A DNA stretch of 64,000 nt from NCBI GenBank assembly GCA_037957365.1, contig JARHVA010002005.1:1507501-1571500 (forward strand), given 5' to 3'. The notes beneath the pieces are model-generated. The model was not told the origin of the DNA. It worked only from the letters and a program-made list of their open reading frames with translations, and did no database searches. Each line of letters opens with the position of its first letter. Position 1 is the stretch's first letter. The translations under genes were made by a program, and so were the position numbers. Shown one piece after another: positions 37,792 through 49,230 of this stretch. Source of the DNA: Torreya grandis (lineage: Eukaryota; Streptophyta; Pinopsida; Cupressales; Taxaceae).

Positions 37792-39136
37792 GATAAACAG
37801 CTGCTACATGTACCTATACCTGTACCTGTACTCAGTCTACTTTGTTCCCTTGGCTTTGTATCCCTCCTCAAGATCACTCTTGAAGACCAACCACCACAAA
37901 CCTGTAGTGCAAAACCTGTCATCCAAATCACCTGCCGCATCCACATCTACAAACCATGTAAAAAATAACCTGAACCTGCATAGCATGTGCAACTGCTACT
38001 AGTCCCTATAAGAATCCACTGAACTGTCCTTCGATGGTTCTCTCCCGGATTGGCTCCAACTTGTGACAACTCCCACTGCTTGGGAAAACTTAGGTTTAGT
38101 TCATACCATGCACTCAACCTCATTATGTGAATCAAGACACCTGTTCATAGAACTATCCAACCATCAGCGTGCTAACCGGTTTCACACAATCATCCTGAAA
38201 TAAAGTCAACATGTGACCTACCATGTCTCTAAAACACACTCATGCCAAAGAATCTTGTTGCTCCCAGATTCTCCATGACAAACACCTGAACTAGCTTTAC
38301 CTTTAGTTCAGCAATACCTGTATATGTAACCCTGCAACAAGCACATCATACAGAAATAGGATAGTGTAGCTAATACTATCCAACCTGGTAAAAAAAAACA
38401 CAATGATCAAACCTCCATTGCCCTGTAGCTAATACAAGACCATATACCCTGATCTTCCATCTCACGTATCCATTTCTGCTCTTCTTTATCCTGAACATCC
38501 ATTCGTCTCTCAGTGCTTACTTCTAGCTGGCCACTCTACCCAAAACACCTGTTTGGTTCTCCTCCAAGGAATCACATCCTCATCCATGCCTAGCTCCCAC
38601 TGTTTCCTGGATCTACCTGTTCTGCTTCTTCAACAACTTCCTGGTCCTATGCCATAAGTGAGCAACAAGTAGTGTAAAGAAGGGAAATGATGAATTTAAG
38701 AACTTACTTACACCTTCAGTCCTCCATATGGGTGCTTGAGACTCCATGACAGCTTGTTGTCCACCCAAAATTTTTCTCAGTAACCGATGCCAGTCACATC
38801 TCAGTCTGCAAATGACTGAAGTCAGTTTCCTGCGACTGCCACCTTGCCGACGTCATTTTCCCCTTGGCCGACGCCGATCAAAAAAATGCCCTGAGTCACC
38901 GACATCGGTCTACACATAGCTGACATCGGTCCCTGTCTGGACGTCGACATCAGTTTTCCTGCCAACGTCGGTCTCTGTGTTTTTCTTGTGAGACCTGACT
39001 TTTTCTCGTGAGCTCTTTTTGGATCAAATCCTTGTCCAAATCACCCTTGCTCTACTCAGAATTCTTTTGCATCTTGTGTTGAACTATGTCCGTCACCTTC
39101 TCCTTGAAAACCAAGGCTTTTCTGTTCTTATCACTA
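37792..39136 (-). other. 3' non-coding region of C left by the pol deletion
   Basis: About 1.35 kb where pol should be. The minus strand just after the gag frame reads a stop, then KKKVTFLEESDVSDKNRKAL, possibly a scrap of pol, up to 39040. No integrase, RT or RNase H motif is present. Base composition is richer in C on the plus strand than the surroundings. A second palindrome array lies at 38770-38975. Confidence 0.65.
38770..38975. repeat. GACGTC palindrome array in C interior
   Basis: Copies include ACCGATGCCAGT (38785), GCCGACGTCATT, GCCGACGCCGAT, ACCGACATCGGT (38898), GCTGACATCGGT (38919), GTCGACATCAGT and GCCAACGTCGGT. Spacing is 20-40 bp. They match the LTR array and the leaders of A and B. 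Confidence 0.85.
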
Positions 39137-40509
39137 ACATCAGATTCCTCAAGAAACGTTACCTTCTTCTTCTACATACAGAAACCATGATCTATACCTT
39201 CCAAATCTGAAAGCATATCCTTTGACTCAAGAACAAGCATCTCCTTCTTGTCTATGTGACCAAGCCTATCAAGCCACATCTCTGAATCTACAGCTGAAGT
39301 AGAAAACCCAGAAAGAGAATCAGTAGTACAAGTAGATAGATAAAGCATACCTACTTTCTTACCTCTAGCTACAACAAGTGTACCCTTGGTAACCTTCCAA
39401 GAGTCTGCTGTGAGAGTTACTGTGCAACGCTCATCACCCAAACTTCTAACATAAATCAAATTCTGCTCCAGAACTGGGACGTGCATGACCTCTTTTAACA
39501 CCCATGTGTTACCTGTCTACAATTTCAGCTTCACTTTCCCTTTGCCAACAATCTGACAAGGCTTACCATCCCCTACATAAATTTCTCCAAAATCTCGCTG
39601 GACATACTCATGAAAAAATTCCCTATGTGGGGATGCATGAAAAGAGGCACTAGAATCTAAAACCCAAGATTCTACTTTATCCAAAGAACATACCAGAGCA
39701 TCCTGTGCAGCATAATCTGCAACATCTGCTTCTTCTTCATGTTCTTCATGTTGATCTATACCTGATCTGTAATCTCTCTTTAAGTGCCCTTGCTTTCCAC
39801 ACTTCCAGCAGGTTATTCTGCCATGCCTGGACTTGGATCTCTTGCCTGTCTTGGACCTTGATCTCCCATGCTCTATCTTTTCTCTTTGCCTTCCTCTACC
39901 TTCAACACTCAAAGCATTTCCTGATGATTCACCTGTGCTATTCCTACGTATCTCTTCATTCAAGATCACACTCACAACATCATCCACTTTTAAGACTTTT
40001 GAAGGAGACACAATATTAGAAACTGCCATTACCAAACCTTCCCAACTTTCAGGTAATGAACACAAGATTAAGAGAGCTCTAATTTCATCATCAAATACAA
40101 TATTGACTGAACTTAGCTGGTTTACTAAACCATGGAAATCACTAAGATGGCTATGAACAGATCCACCTTCCAACATTTGCAAATTAAATAAATGCTTCAT
40201 AAGAAATACCTTATTAGAAGCTGAGGGTTTTTCATATAAATTTGCCAAAGATTCCATCAACTCCACCATTGTCTTACACTGTGATAAGCTGGAAATCACA
40301 GATGATGCAAGACTCAATCTAATAGATCCCAGAGCCTTCCGATCAAGAACCTCCCATTCTTCATCTTTCATATCCGAGGGTTTGTAAGTAACCCCTCCCA
40401 ACGGTAAGTACAAATCTTTTTGATACAGATAATCCTCAATCTGCATCCTCCACAATTGGTAGTTCTTGCCATTAAACTTTTCCATTCGTAGCTTACTGTC
40501 TTCTGTCAT
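39137..40509 (-). pseudogene. Gag-protease of copia C, one stop and active-site losses
   Basis: A 330-residue open frame (39517-40509) starts MTEDSKLRMEKFNGKNYQLW, the usual copia gag opening, and runs through the helical gag core (residues about 10-180). A basic stretch and a zinc knuckle CWKCGKQGHLKRDY follow, in which the last Cys is Tyr. Then comes protease WVLDSSASFH, where the active-site Gly of D-S-G is Ser. One in-frame TAG at 39514-39516 ends it. The same frame continues to 39172 with protease VLEQNLIYVRSLGDE and the pre-integrase block EMWLDRLGHIDKKEM, whose first His is Asp, and stops at the next Cys. Apart from one stop the coding part is intact for over 440 codons, but protease and knuckle should not work. 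Confidence 0.95.
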
Positions 40510-40603
40510 TGCTCAACTCCCACTCAAATAGAAACCCTGTGAGTACCTGTAATCAAAACACACTAACCAGATCTAATCCAATCTATTAGTATCCCAACCA
40601 AAA

Positions 40604-40615
40604 GCTCTGATACCA
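40604..40615 (-). other. Primer binding site (tRNA-iMet) of C
   Basis: The minus strand reads TGGTATCAGAGC, the canonical copia site complementary to initiator Met tRNA, two bases inside the 5' LTR. Confidence 0.97.
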
Positions 40616-40617
40616 CT

Positions 40618-41519
40618 TGTCAGAGAAGTCCAAGAACAAACACACCTCTGTTCTGATTCCTCTTGTTAGATCTTGCTCCTCAAAAAGAGCACAATATGAT
40701 TACCAAATATAAGCAATTATAAATGCAAAAATAACCAAAAACACAAGTAGCTAGAATTCACCAATAGCACAGAATATGAGAGACAATACACTATCTTGTA
40801 TTAACACTTTACAGAAAAGAATACAACAAAGAGCCGCCACACTCTTTCACCTTACAGAGGTTTGCCACACCTCAAGTGTACAGTAATTCTTCTCACACAA
40901 CACTCTCCTACACAAAAAAAGGGTCCCAACAACCAACTCACAAACAGAATTGGTGTTCACCTCTCCAACTAGTCAGTAATAACCCTGCCAGTTCGCCAAG
41001 CACTCAATAGTACTTCAAGTTGATCTCCCATGAACCTGCAACCTACAATTCAACAGACCATACTCACATGTAGATCTCCTATGAGCTTGCAACACCCTGC
41101 AACTCAATGATCTTACGATGGAAGCAACTTACTTGCCTTCCTTTCTATCTCATGCTTAATTACAATACATGCAAATGGGTCTATAAATAGATCCCTAACT
41201 CAAACACTAACTTAGACTCTTAATTTAGACAATTATCCTCGCAACCAAAGACTCTAACTGGCCTTTACATGCAAACACTTCGTTCACTTAACTAACTATC
41301 CGTGTAACGAGTAGTTCTGGAACACACAAGCGACCGACGTCAGTCCCTGCTAGTCTGGTTCTACTGACGTCGACCGACTCCCTGCCGTCGCCGGTGGCCT
41401 TCTGCACTGGTCACGACTGACGTCGGTCCTGCTGCCGACGTCGGTGCTCCTGGATCTCAGCAACCTTCCTGTTCCACCTGTTTGCAAAGAGTTGAAGCTT
41501 TTAGCTCCACAACTCAACA
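40618..41519 (-). repeat. 5' LTR of copia C
   Basis: 902 bp, paired with 36876-37777. The palindrome array at 41330-41448 includes ACCGACGTCAGT (41333), ACTGACGTCGGT and GCCGACGTCGGT. The frame at 41350-41547 is a shadow. Confidence 0.96.
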
Positions 41520-42255
41520 CATTGGAGCTATACTTGAGCTTATTCAATAATCAGTTTGACCTCATGCTTGTTAATTGTATGGCATAGTTCATCAAAGGAT
41601 TTAAACTTATCAAACATAATAGACTTTTGATGAGGTGTAAGTAAATTTTGAGAAAAAATATATTGAATCTCAATATCATCCATTTTATTTGTCATTTTGG
41701 AAACCATAATCTTGTATCTTAGGACATACTCACTAAGTATCTCAGGTGGACCTTGTTTGATCTTTATAATTTGAGCATAGGATAATTTCTCACCATTATT
41801 GATTTAAATTTTTAATTGATTGGAGAGGAATATCATAAAAACATCTAAGATCATAATATTTGATACTTCATGGAAAGAGCTTAGGTAATAATCTATCATT
41901 ATTTGCATACTCTAGACAAGCTACATAGAAGGCACATAAATGATGTTATAGATCACCTTTGCCTTCATAAAGAGGAAGGTTAGGATACACAAAGAAAATT
42001 GTAAGAAGGTATGATTCTATTTTAGGGGCCAAAATTTTATGAAATAATATAATATAAGGAATGAATAGCATGGGAAATGTTTTACTCAATATTAGTTATC
42101 TTGGCTTGCAAGAGAAAAAGGGTTTGCTCAAGGGAAGCATTAGCTATAGTAATGGGAGGAGCAGAGGTAACTAAAAGTGAAAAAATAGGGATAGATGTAC
42201 TAATATAAGTAACAACATTGGAAGGACCAAAAAAATATGATTTCTTTAGTTATCT
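41520..42255 (-). pseudogene. First gag core of element D
   Basis: The minus strand reads, from about 42.2 kb, TSAPPITIANASLEQTLFLL (gag N-terminal part), then LPLYEGKGD with HHLCAFYVACLEYANNDRLL and PKLFPxSIK (41.85-41.97 kb). After a frame change it continues with GPPEILSEYVLRYKIMVSKM and FDKFKSFDELCHTINKHEV (41.55-41.77 kb). These match the gypsy gag domain from start to end. The frame runs to the C insertion and resumes at 36870 as a Lys/Asn-rich linker leading to a second gag-like core. Confidence 0.78.
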
Positions 42256-42899
42256 CGAGTAATATATAGAAACAAATCAATATTTTATGGTTGTGCTCTA
42301 GCATAATCATGAATTTTAGCATGGTTGGGTTCAATATCAAGGTTAGAGACAAGGTCCTTGATGTGCCCAATGAGAGGATGAGTTATGGGTACTAAGACAT
42401 ATTATGTGGATAAATGCATGACATAGGCACTCTCTTGTTCCCAAATCATGGAAGATTTAACAAATATAATAGAAGCAACTTGGTGACAGGATATGGTAAA
42501 ACAAACTTTTGGATTAAGAGATAGAGGTAAGGTGTGATAGGGATCTTGTTTTTAATTTTATATTGGGCCCATAAAATGACATAATGAATAACATGTTGTA
42601 AATCAATGTTAGATGCTACAAAAAACTTCATGATTTTGTATAATATATGGAAAAAACATGTATATGCTACACCCATGATGAATAAAAAAAATGAAATAAA
42701 CAAATCCACTAACTAAAAAGACAATGCAATAAAAATTCAAGGATAAAGGGTGATATAGGCAAGGGTTTGAATGATTTTAGGATTTCATATATACTTTATC
42801 ATTTATTTATTAGTGTTGGTCTAATATTTTAGAGCATTAACCACAGAGATAGAGCCATTCTTGTAGCTCACTAACCCCAATTTTAAGGGTAAGCTGAGA
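42256..42899 (-). other. Leader of D
   Basis: Between the LTR-like sequence and gag. No domain is seen. The open frame at 42446-42709 is hydrophobic and unassigned. Near 42.88 kb a decayed primer-like phrase (GAGCTACAAGAATGG on the minus strand) resembles that of P. Confidence 0.4.
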
Positions 42900-45009
42900 G
42901 TAATTTTCTTAAGCAATATGCTCCTCTCAGGTACACCACAAATTAGATGGATAAAAGAGGCTTCCTATTAGTGTAAACAAGGGGATCTTATGCATTTATG
43001 ATATATCATGAGACACTTGTAAACTAAAGTCTATGTTTATCTCTATAATATGGCTATGAGAATCAGAGTAAAAACTCATCATGCATAAAGAGAACATCTA
43101 TAGCCTTTTGCGATAATAGCTAAGTAGTTTTAAAATTGCTAGAACATAGTTTATAAAACAAAAATAAATAAATAAATAAAATAGAAATAAAGGTGAAATA
43201 TTATTTAATATGAAAACTATAAAATTCAACTTGAAGTTGAAATAAAGAGCCTTTATGTCGGTATATATCCAATGTGACAAGATAAACTTTTTTAGTGTTG
43301 AATTACTCTAAAGTCAAAAAAAATGAATTGTTATGTTACGAATAGTATCCAAGGTTGAGGACTATATTATTTTAGTATCAGGTTTTTATAGAATTAAACT
43401 AAAACCCTAAGTCAAAAATCAAAAAGCAACAAATAATAGTTGAATTGAAATGTCGCTTCATCTAAATGTTTACAGTAGAATAAAATATGAATTAAAATTA
43501 ACTCTAATTGAAAATGTAAAATATTAAAATATAATATAGGAAGTTAAATAAGACATAATATAGTAAATATATAAATAAAAAGAATTTTCAAAACTTGTAA
43601 ATTGTTAAAAATAGAAACTAGGGCTAGAGTTAGAAAATTTTCCTTGCAAATAGATTGATTTAGACTATAATAACTTTCCATGAACTATGGCTATTTTAAA
43701 TAATCTAAAAACACATATGCATCAAAAAATATATATCCACTATATACTAGGACAAGGTCTTAAAAGGTAGATAATGTTGTAGTCCATCAGTATTTGTTAT
43801 TGTAGCTTTGTCTAGACAGACTATGCACTAGGTCTGAAAATCTGGGTTTGTTCACCAATATCTATAGATGACCTATTTCTATGCAAAGCTCAATTTTTCA
43901 TGCAGAAGACCTTTAAAATATATACCCTAGTCCTACACAAGCAAACAAAATATATCAAATATAAAAGGGGGAAATGGCAGATGTAGGAATGGCTGAATTG
44001 TCCTTAGAAAACCCCTTGTTCACTTAGTGTTGCCTACATAGTTGGTAGGCTTCAAACCGATGTAGTTCTCCTATTAGGGAAGATAATGCGAATGAAACTA
44101 GTAATATTTTATTATAATTATTGATAAATGATGCCCTTAACCTGAAATGAAACAATGTTAGGCTTGGCTATGGACTATGGTATTGTAGTAAAATTGCACT
44201 AACAGTCTTTACTCAGAATATGGATGCTTTTGAAATCATAAAATAGATGTTTTCATAAGTGACAGATTGTTAAGTTCAAATGTGACCCTTGATGTTCTTT
44301 AATACAATAATTTTTCAAAAAAAAATAATAATCAACCTATTGGTTTACATAGGAAATATGTTATAAAGTGTGTCATTTTAAAAATATTATTGTTATAGCA
44401 TTGTGGATAAGCCGCACTACTAGACAATGCCATAGTGCATCCTTGACTGGCTATTTTGCTCTTGTTCACTAGGAACATAGGCTTTTAAAACTAAATTAAT
44501 AGTGAATTATATGTTGAATAGGGATGAATAGGAATAAAATAAGGAATTCTAGGAGATATTCACAATAATTGTGAGACTCTAAAGGATTTCTTAGAGATTA
44601 TAGGTAATTAGAATGGTGAATTGACCAAACAAGGTAAAGATGTCAAGGACAAGCATTATCAAACATTTATTCATTAAATTTTAGTGTCTCTACACACCAA
44701 TATGATTCACCCTATTTTTTTAAATGGTGTAATACCATAACCAATTAGGTGAAACTAATTCACTAAGGAGATCCATTATTTATAGATATAAAATAGTACT
44801 TTTAGATCTATCTTAGTGGCTAAAATGACTACATCTAGCCAATTTGATAATTTTAAATAAGCAATGGATAATATAAAATAAAAATGATTGAAATAGTCAC
44901 ACCTTTTCAATTCTATATTTTTGAATGTGGATATAGGTTGTGTAAGTTTTTATCTTCCTATGTGTAAAACCTAATCCTTTCACTATGTAGGGACACGATC
45001 GGTGTCTAC
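42900..45009 (-). repeat. Decayed LTR, probable 5' LTR of D
   Basis: Similar in order to P's LTRs. Shared landmarks are GTCTAGACAG with TGCACTA (43.81 kb against 34.80 kb), CCCTAGT then ATCAAATA then AGGGG (43.93 kb against 35.00 kb) and TATGTGTAAA near the right end. On the minus strand it starts TGTAGACACCGATC at 45009, like A and B. Divergence is high and the left border is a guess. Confidence 0.4.
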
Positions 45010-45479
45010 ATCAATCATTCCCTAGGTGGGATTGTTAGTCAACTATTTTAACCATTGTACTTGTCTTACTATATTCATAGTGTGTTGCAATATTTTTTGG
45101 GTTTCATTACTGTTGACCAAATTTTGGCCTTTTAGGCCAAAATTCGGCACCCCTATTTGCAAAAAATATCTAAGTCTATACCTTTGGCCAGGTCTAGTAC
45201 TTAGTTTCTCTTTAGAGGAAGAAGTGTTATTTAACCAAACCCACAAAAAATGCACAAGTATTTTCCTTTTGGAAAGTTCATTTTGGTCTTTGTTTAAGCC
45301 TTTAACGTATTCTTTCAAGTTTTTTGTTTTAAGCTTTGTCAAAAAAATTCAAACTTTTTGTCTAAGGATTTTCCATAAGAGTATTTATTTCAAGTTTTAT
45401 TCTAACCAAGTGCCAAATTCTTTTAGATAAATTGTCCACACAGTTTTTTTGAAGGTACTTTATAATTTCTTTGAAAGAT

Positions 45480-45840
45480 ATCTTCAAGCCAAAAGGACCC
45501 TTGTCACTTTTTCAAAGGGCACTTTCACTTTTCTGAAGGGTACTTTCATTTTTCTGAAGGGTAACTTTTGTTGGGAAAGGTCTATTTCAATTTTTTGAAG
45601 GATCATTTGTAACTTTACCAAAGGAATCTTTTAAGCCAAAGGAAATTTTTATTTTTTACAAAGGGCACTTTGCAAAAAGTACACAAAAATTGTCCCTTAC
45701 AAAAAACTTGAAGTAATTGAAGCTAAGGGACAAGTGGACCATTTTCAAAAGCCTGAAGGACCATTTCCAAAAGCCAAAGGATCATTGTAACTTCTCTGAA
45801 GGGCATTTCAACTTCTCTAAAGGGACCAATCAAAAATCCA
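45480..45840. repeat. Degenerate minisatellite in G LTR
   Basis: About ten loose copies of a 20-30 bp phrase, best seen as TCTGAAGGGTACTTTCATTT at 45533-45560, with variants such as CAAAGGGCACTTTCAC, TTGAAGGATCATTTGTAAC and CCAAAGGATCATTGTAACTT. The core is AAGG(G/A)(T/C)(A/C)(C/A)TTT. Confidence 0.65.
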
Positions 45841-45885
45841 TAGGGAAGGACGATGAGAAGTGACTAAAGAGAAACCTCAAAAGAA

Positions 45886-45953
45886 TTCCTTTAGACTTTT
45901 TATCTGAAGGAAATAAACAAGGAGGATTCCTTTAGAATTTGTGTCTAAAGGAA
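45886..45953. repeat. Two tandem hairpins in G LTR
   Basis: 45927-45936 TTCCTTTAGA and 45944-45953 TCTAAAGGAA form a perfect 10-bp inverted repeat around a 7-base loop. Just before it, 45886-45895 TTCCTTTAGA and 45903-45912 TCTGAAGGAA form the same hairpin with one G-T pair. Confidence 0.8.
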
Positions 45954-47266
45954 ATGAATAAACAAAAATATTGAAAGAAAAGAATTGTCCGTGAGAAGAG
46001 ATATCCAACTTCCTTTGGGGAAAAAATTCAAAAGAAATCACCTAAAAGAAGAGCCTAAAAGAATCATTTTGAACAAATCATCTAAAATAATGCTGAAAAT
46101 GAAAAGTCTAAATACTAATAGCTATGGACAAATTGTCTGAAAGCAAGCAAGAAACAAAAAGTCTAAAGATGAATGTTAAGATAAAATACCCAAGGAGTGA
46201 TAGCCCATAGAACATCAATTTTAAGCTACAAGGAATAGCTGTTGGAGTTAAAAATAAGAGAGTGGGAGCCTATAGACAAATGAGAAGATGGAAAATGGTG
46301 AGATCTTGAAAAACTATGCATAGCAAGAAGAAATAGGGAGTTGATAGTTCAAGTTGTTACACACCATTACACAGCTCGATGAGCCAATAAATAATAGCTT
46401 GTATTGAAATGACATTCCAATAGATGGACCCATCTATATCAAAATGTATTTTAGCATATCTTGATTCCATTGGTGTAACTGTAAAGGGAGTTTCTTATAG
46501 AATGTAGCATAACTATTTCTATTTTCAAGATTGACACATGTCCAAGTGACCTTGAACTCCCTTTGCTTGATCTCTCTCTCAAAGGCTATTAATATGGATT
46601 CTCTTGGCTCTTTAGGGGGGATCCACCTGAGTATGGTGAAGCTCTACTCAATTGTACACCTTTTTATCAATAAAATTACTAAGTGTTTACCTCTTCCATG
46701 ACTATTCCTAGTGTGCTCTACTTAAATGTTGAATTTACTTAGTGAAGACTGTGGATTCTTTAGCATTGTACTTCATTCTTTCACATATTTTTATCTTCTT
46801 CTTGTAGGGAACATGAAGTTTTATAGGGGATGTCTATGTCTAAGTGAGTTTGTCTTTTCATTAGTGTCCTTCAAAGCCTCTTATCTAGTCCTCCTAGTAT
46901 AAGAAAATCTTTCATGACCTCATAGTGTAATATTATTGTAAGAAGATAAAGATTGGGAAAGTGTATGTTGGTCATTGTTTTGGTCATAAGTGTTATATAC
47001 ATTTAGTTGTAAGCCATCATTTATTTTGGTGTATCACCTCCATTAGTTTAGGTTTGCTTTTAGTTTTCCTCATTCCTTTTTCACCCCCAAGTTAGCAGTA
47101 GTAGAAGCAGCAATTAAGTGACACATCAAGGGGAGATAGCCCCTAATCTAGAGATTCATCTCAATATAATTTTCACCCCTAGAAAGAGAGATAATTCCAT
47201 TTTTCCACTTGGATGAAGAGAACTAAGCATCTCTTCAATGGTTCAAATCTAAGCATCAATAGTTTT

Positions 47267-47284
47267 TGGCACACCTGGTGGGAT
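47267..47284 (+). other. Primer binding site of G
   Basis: TGGCACACCTGGTGGGAT lies a few bases inside the LTR. It is close to the sites of B and A, which suggests the same tRNA primer and a gypsy affinity for G. Confidence 0.65.
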
Positions 47285-47329
47285 AATTTATCCAAGGAGT
47301 TGAATAATTCTTGGTGTTTTCTTCAATCA

Positions 47330-49230
47330 ATCAACCTTTTGGAGGCATTTCAATCAACACTAATGGTAACTCTAAGTTGAATCAAATGGTTAAGCAACCC
47401 TAGTATATCAAGATATCATATTTGGTATGTATAATCCCATTGTTGAGTAGTATGGATCTTGTGTTCCTTTATATAGTTTTGATCAAGCTCATGTTGTTTA
47501 TACAATCACCTCAAGTATCCCTCCTAATTATCCTTTTCTTAGTGAATCCAAGAGTACTAGGGAGATAATATTAGAGTTTGAGAAGCAATTTTTGGAAATA
47601 GATACGTTGAATGAGTGAAACAGATATTAACAAGAGCTTATGTACAAGGAGGAATGTTTGTTTAAGCAAGCTCAAGTCATGCAATCCATGAAGGAGAAAC
47701 TACTAAGGTGGAGAAACTAATTCACTCAAGGCATTTAGCCTTGTATCCCTTCTTCCATCCCAGAACACCCTCCTATACAAAATAAACCCTCCCCCTATAG
47801 ACCAAATCTTTTTTATCAAATAGCACTTGCTCACCAAAATAAAATGAGTCAACCTTCTAACCCATATAATGCATTAACTACTCCTATTATTAATCCTTTA
47901 CACCCAGAAATACAACATCAAAGGACATTAGAATGGACTTCTATTGAAACTAATTTTCTCAATTCTTAAATTATGAGCCTTCCTTTGAAGAAAATCATCC
48001 TACTTCTATTGGAAAACATGTCCATCCTCAAGCAACTCTTCTTATGCATATATAAACTCTTCCTAGTCCCCCTCAACCTCCTCAAATCCTTTAGCATGAT
48101 GTCAAGATTCCAAGTTGGAGAAATTTTTATCATGAACTAGCTCAAGACCTTGAGAAAGATGAATTTATTGCCTATCCTCAAGAAATGAGCTCCAATCCTA
48201 AGATCATGAGTTGGAAAAAAATAGTGGAATCATGGGGTAATAAAGAAGAGAAGAGTATTGTTCAAGAGTATGAATCAGAAAATGAATCTACTCCTCCTCA
48301 TCACGATGATGCACATGATCTCTAAGAAAGACTCTTCCAAGATAATCTAGCTAAATAGATTGAAGAATTAGATTCAAGAATAAGGTTCTTTAATTAAGGT
48401 GCAATGGTGATTTAGATCCAATAGAAAATCCCATGTCTAAACACACCCCTTCAAGAGAGTTATCAAGTCATATCTAACATGGATGAAGTGTTGATCAAGT
48501 GGAAGGAATAGAATCAATTGATTTTATCCCAAGGTTTATCTCCTCTTCCTCATGAGCCTCTCAAATAAAACCCCACTTCTCATTCCCAATCTGATTTTGA
48601 GCTCACTAGTGCTTGCCTCTTTGCAAAGTCCATTCCTAAGTCCTCTCCTTCAACCCATACTCCATTTTCACTCCCTTCACCTTTCATTACCTTCCATACT
48701 CCAAATCCTACATTTCATACTCATGAACCTATCCATTTACCCTTCATTTCTTTCCATCTTAAAGAGGAACCTATTTTAAGGGAGGCAAGTGAGCAAGAGA
48801 AAATGCAATTCTTAGATGATCAAGAGACTATCATGAGTGAGAATGAAGATGAGATCATCATAAGTACTCCATATGAACATCATCATGGTGATTACTATCT
48901 TAAGCATGAAGTGGAAATCATTATCTAAGATGAAGAACATGGTCAAATCATATCTCAAGAGGTGGTTGTTTTAAGAGATTTTCATGAAAATAAGATTGAA
49001 GAAGTGACTCTTAAAGGTGACATGATTCAAGGAGAAGATATAGGTCACAGATACATGCAAATGCCATAGTAATATGAAGATGAGATTGATAAACTTCACT
49101 TGTCAATTTTGGATGGAGAGTGTAAGCATGTTGAGCTCTCCTTCCCTTTGTTTGATGAACCTTCTTGTTACTTTGATGAAGATAATGATTGAGCCATGGG
49201 CCCTAAGTTGAAGAGGTTTAAGAGGATGTT
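47330..49230 (+). pseudogene. Acidic reading frame of G, unassigned
   Basis: A mostly single plus-strand frame with many stops. Readable parts are YPFLSESKSTREIILEFEKQ (47.53-47.59 kb), a Pro-rich stretch (47.75-47.9 kb), WRNFYHELAQDLEKDEFIAY and SWKKIVESWGNKEEKSIVQE (48.11-48.27 kb), and a very acidic end with DDQETIMSENEDEIIISTPY and SFPLFDEPSCYFDED (48.81-49.19 kb). No gag, protease or RT motif is present. It occupies the position of gag in a gypsy-type element. A diverged gag or an element-specific frame are both possible. The open frame at 48552-48779 is a Leu/Pro-rich shadow. Confidence 0.5.

Larger units (their letters stand above)
36876..41519 (-). mobile_element. Short copia retrotransposon C with pol deleted
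   Basis: A 4644-bp element with two 902-bp LTRs (36876-37777 and 40618-41519), TGTTGAG to TGACA in its own sense. It has a perfect initiator-Met primer site and a purine tract before the 3' LTR. The flanks CATTA (36871-36875) and CATTG (41520-41524) are a target duplication with one change. The 2.84-kb interior keeps gag, protease and the pre-integrase zinc region. Integrase core, RT and RNase H are gone. This is the organisation of gag-only non-autonomous LTR elements (TR-GAG type). LTRs differ at about 41 sites by eye, nearly all transitions, making it the youngest element here. It split element D. Confidence 0.95.
45029..47258 (+). repeat. Long LTR of element G (no partner found)
   Basis: The right end is set by a primer site at 47267. 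The start TGTTAGTCAAC is inferred. The U3-like part holds a degenerate minisatellite and two hairpins. A probable polyadenylation signal AATAAA lies at 46670 after TTTTTATC. I found no second copy in the window, so G is truncated or its other LTR has been lost. The open frames at 45026-45430 and 45043-45342 overlap on opposite strands and have no domain. Confidence 0.45.

Noticed and set aside
37608..38002. Three open frames at the right edge of the C 3' LTR
   Set aside because: They cross the LTR border and read through the palindrome array; the longest is a by-product of high GC there.
45026..45430. 134-codon open frame, with a 99-codon frame on the other strand
   Set aside because: No domain, antisense overlap, and it lies in the LTR of G, which has low stop density from T-rich composition.
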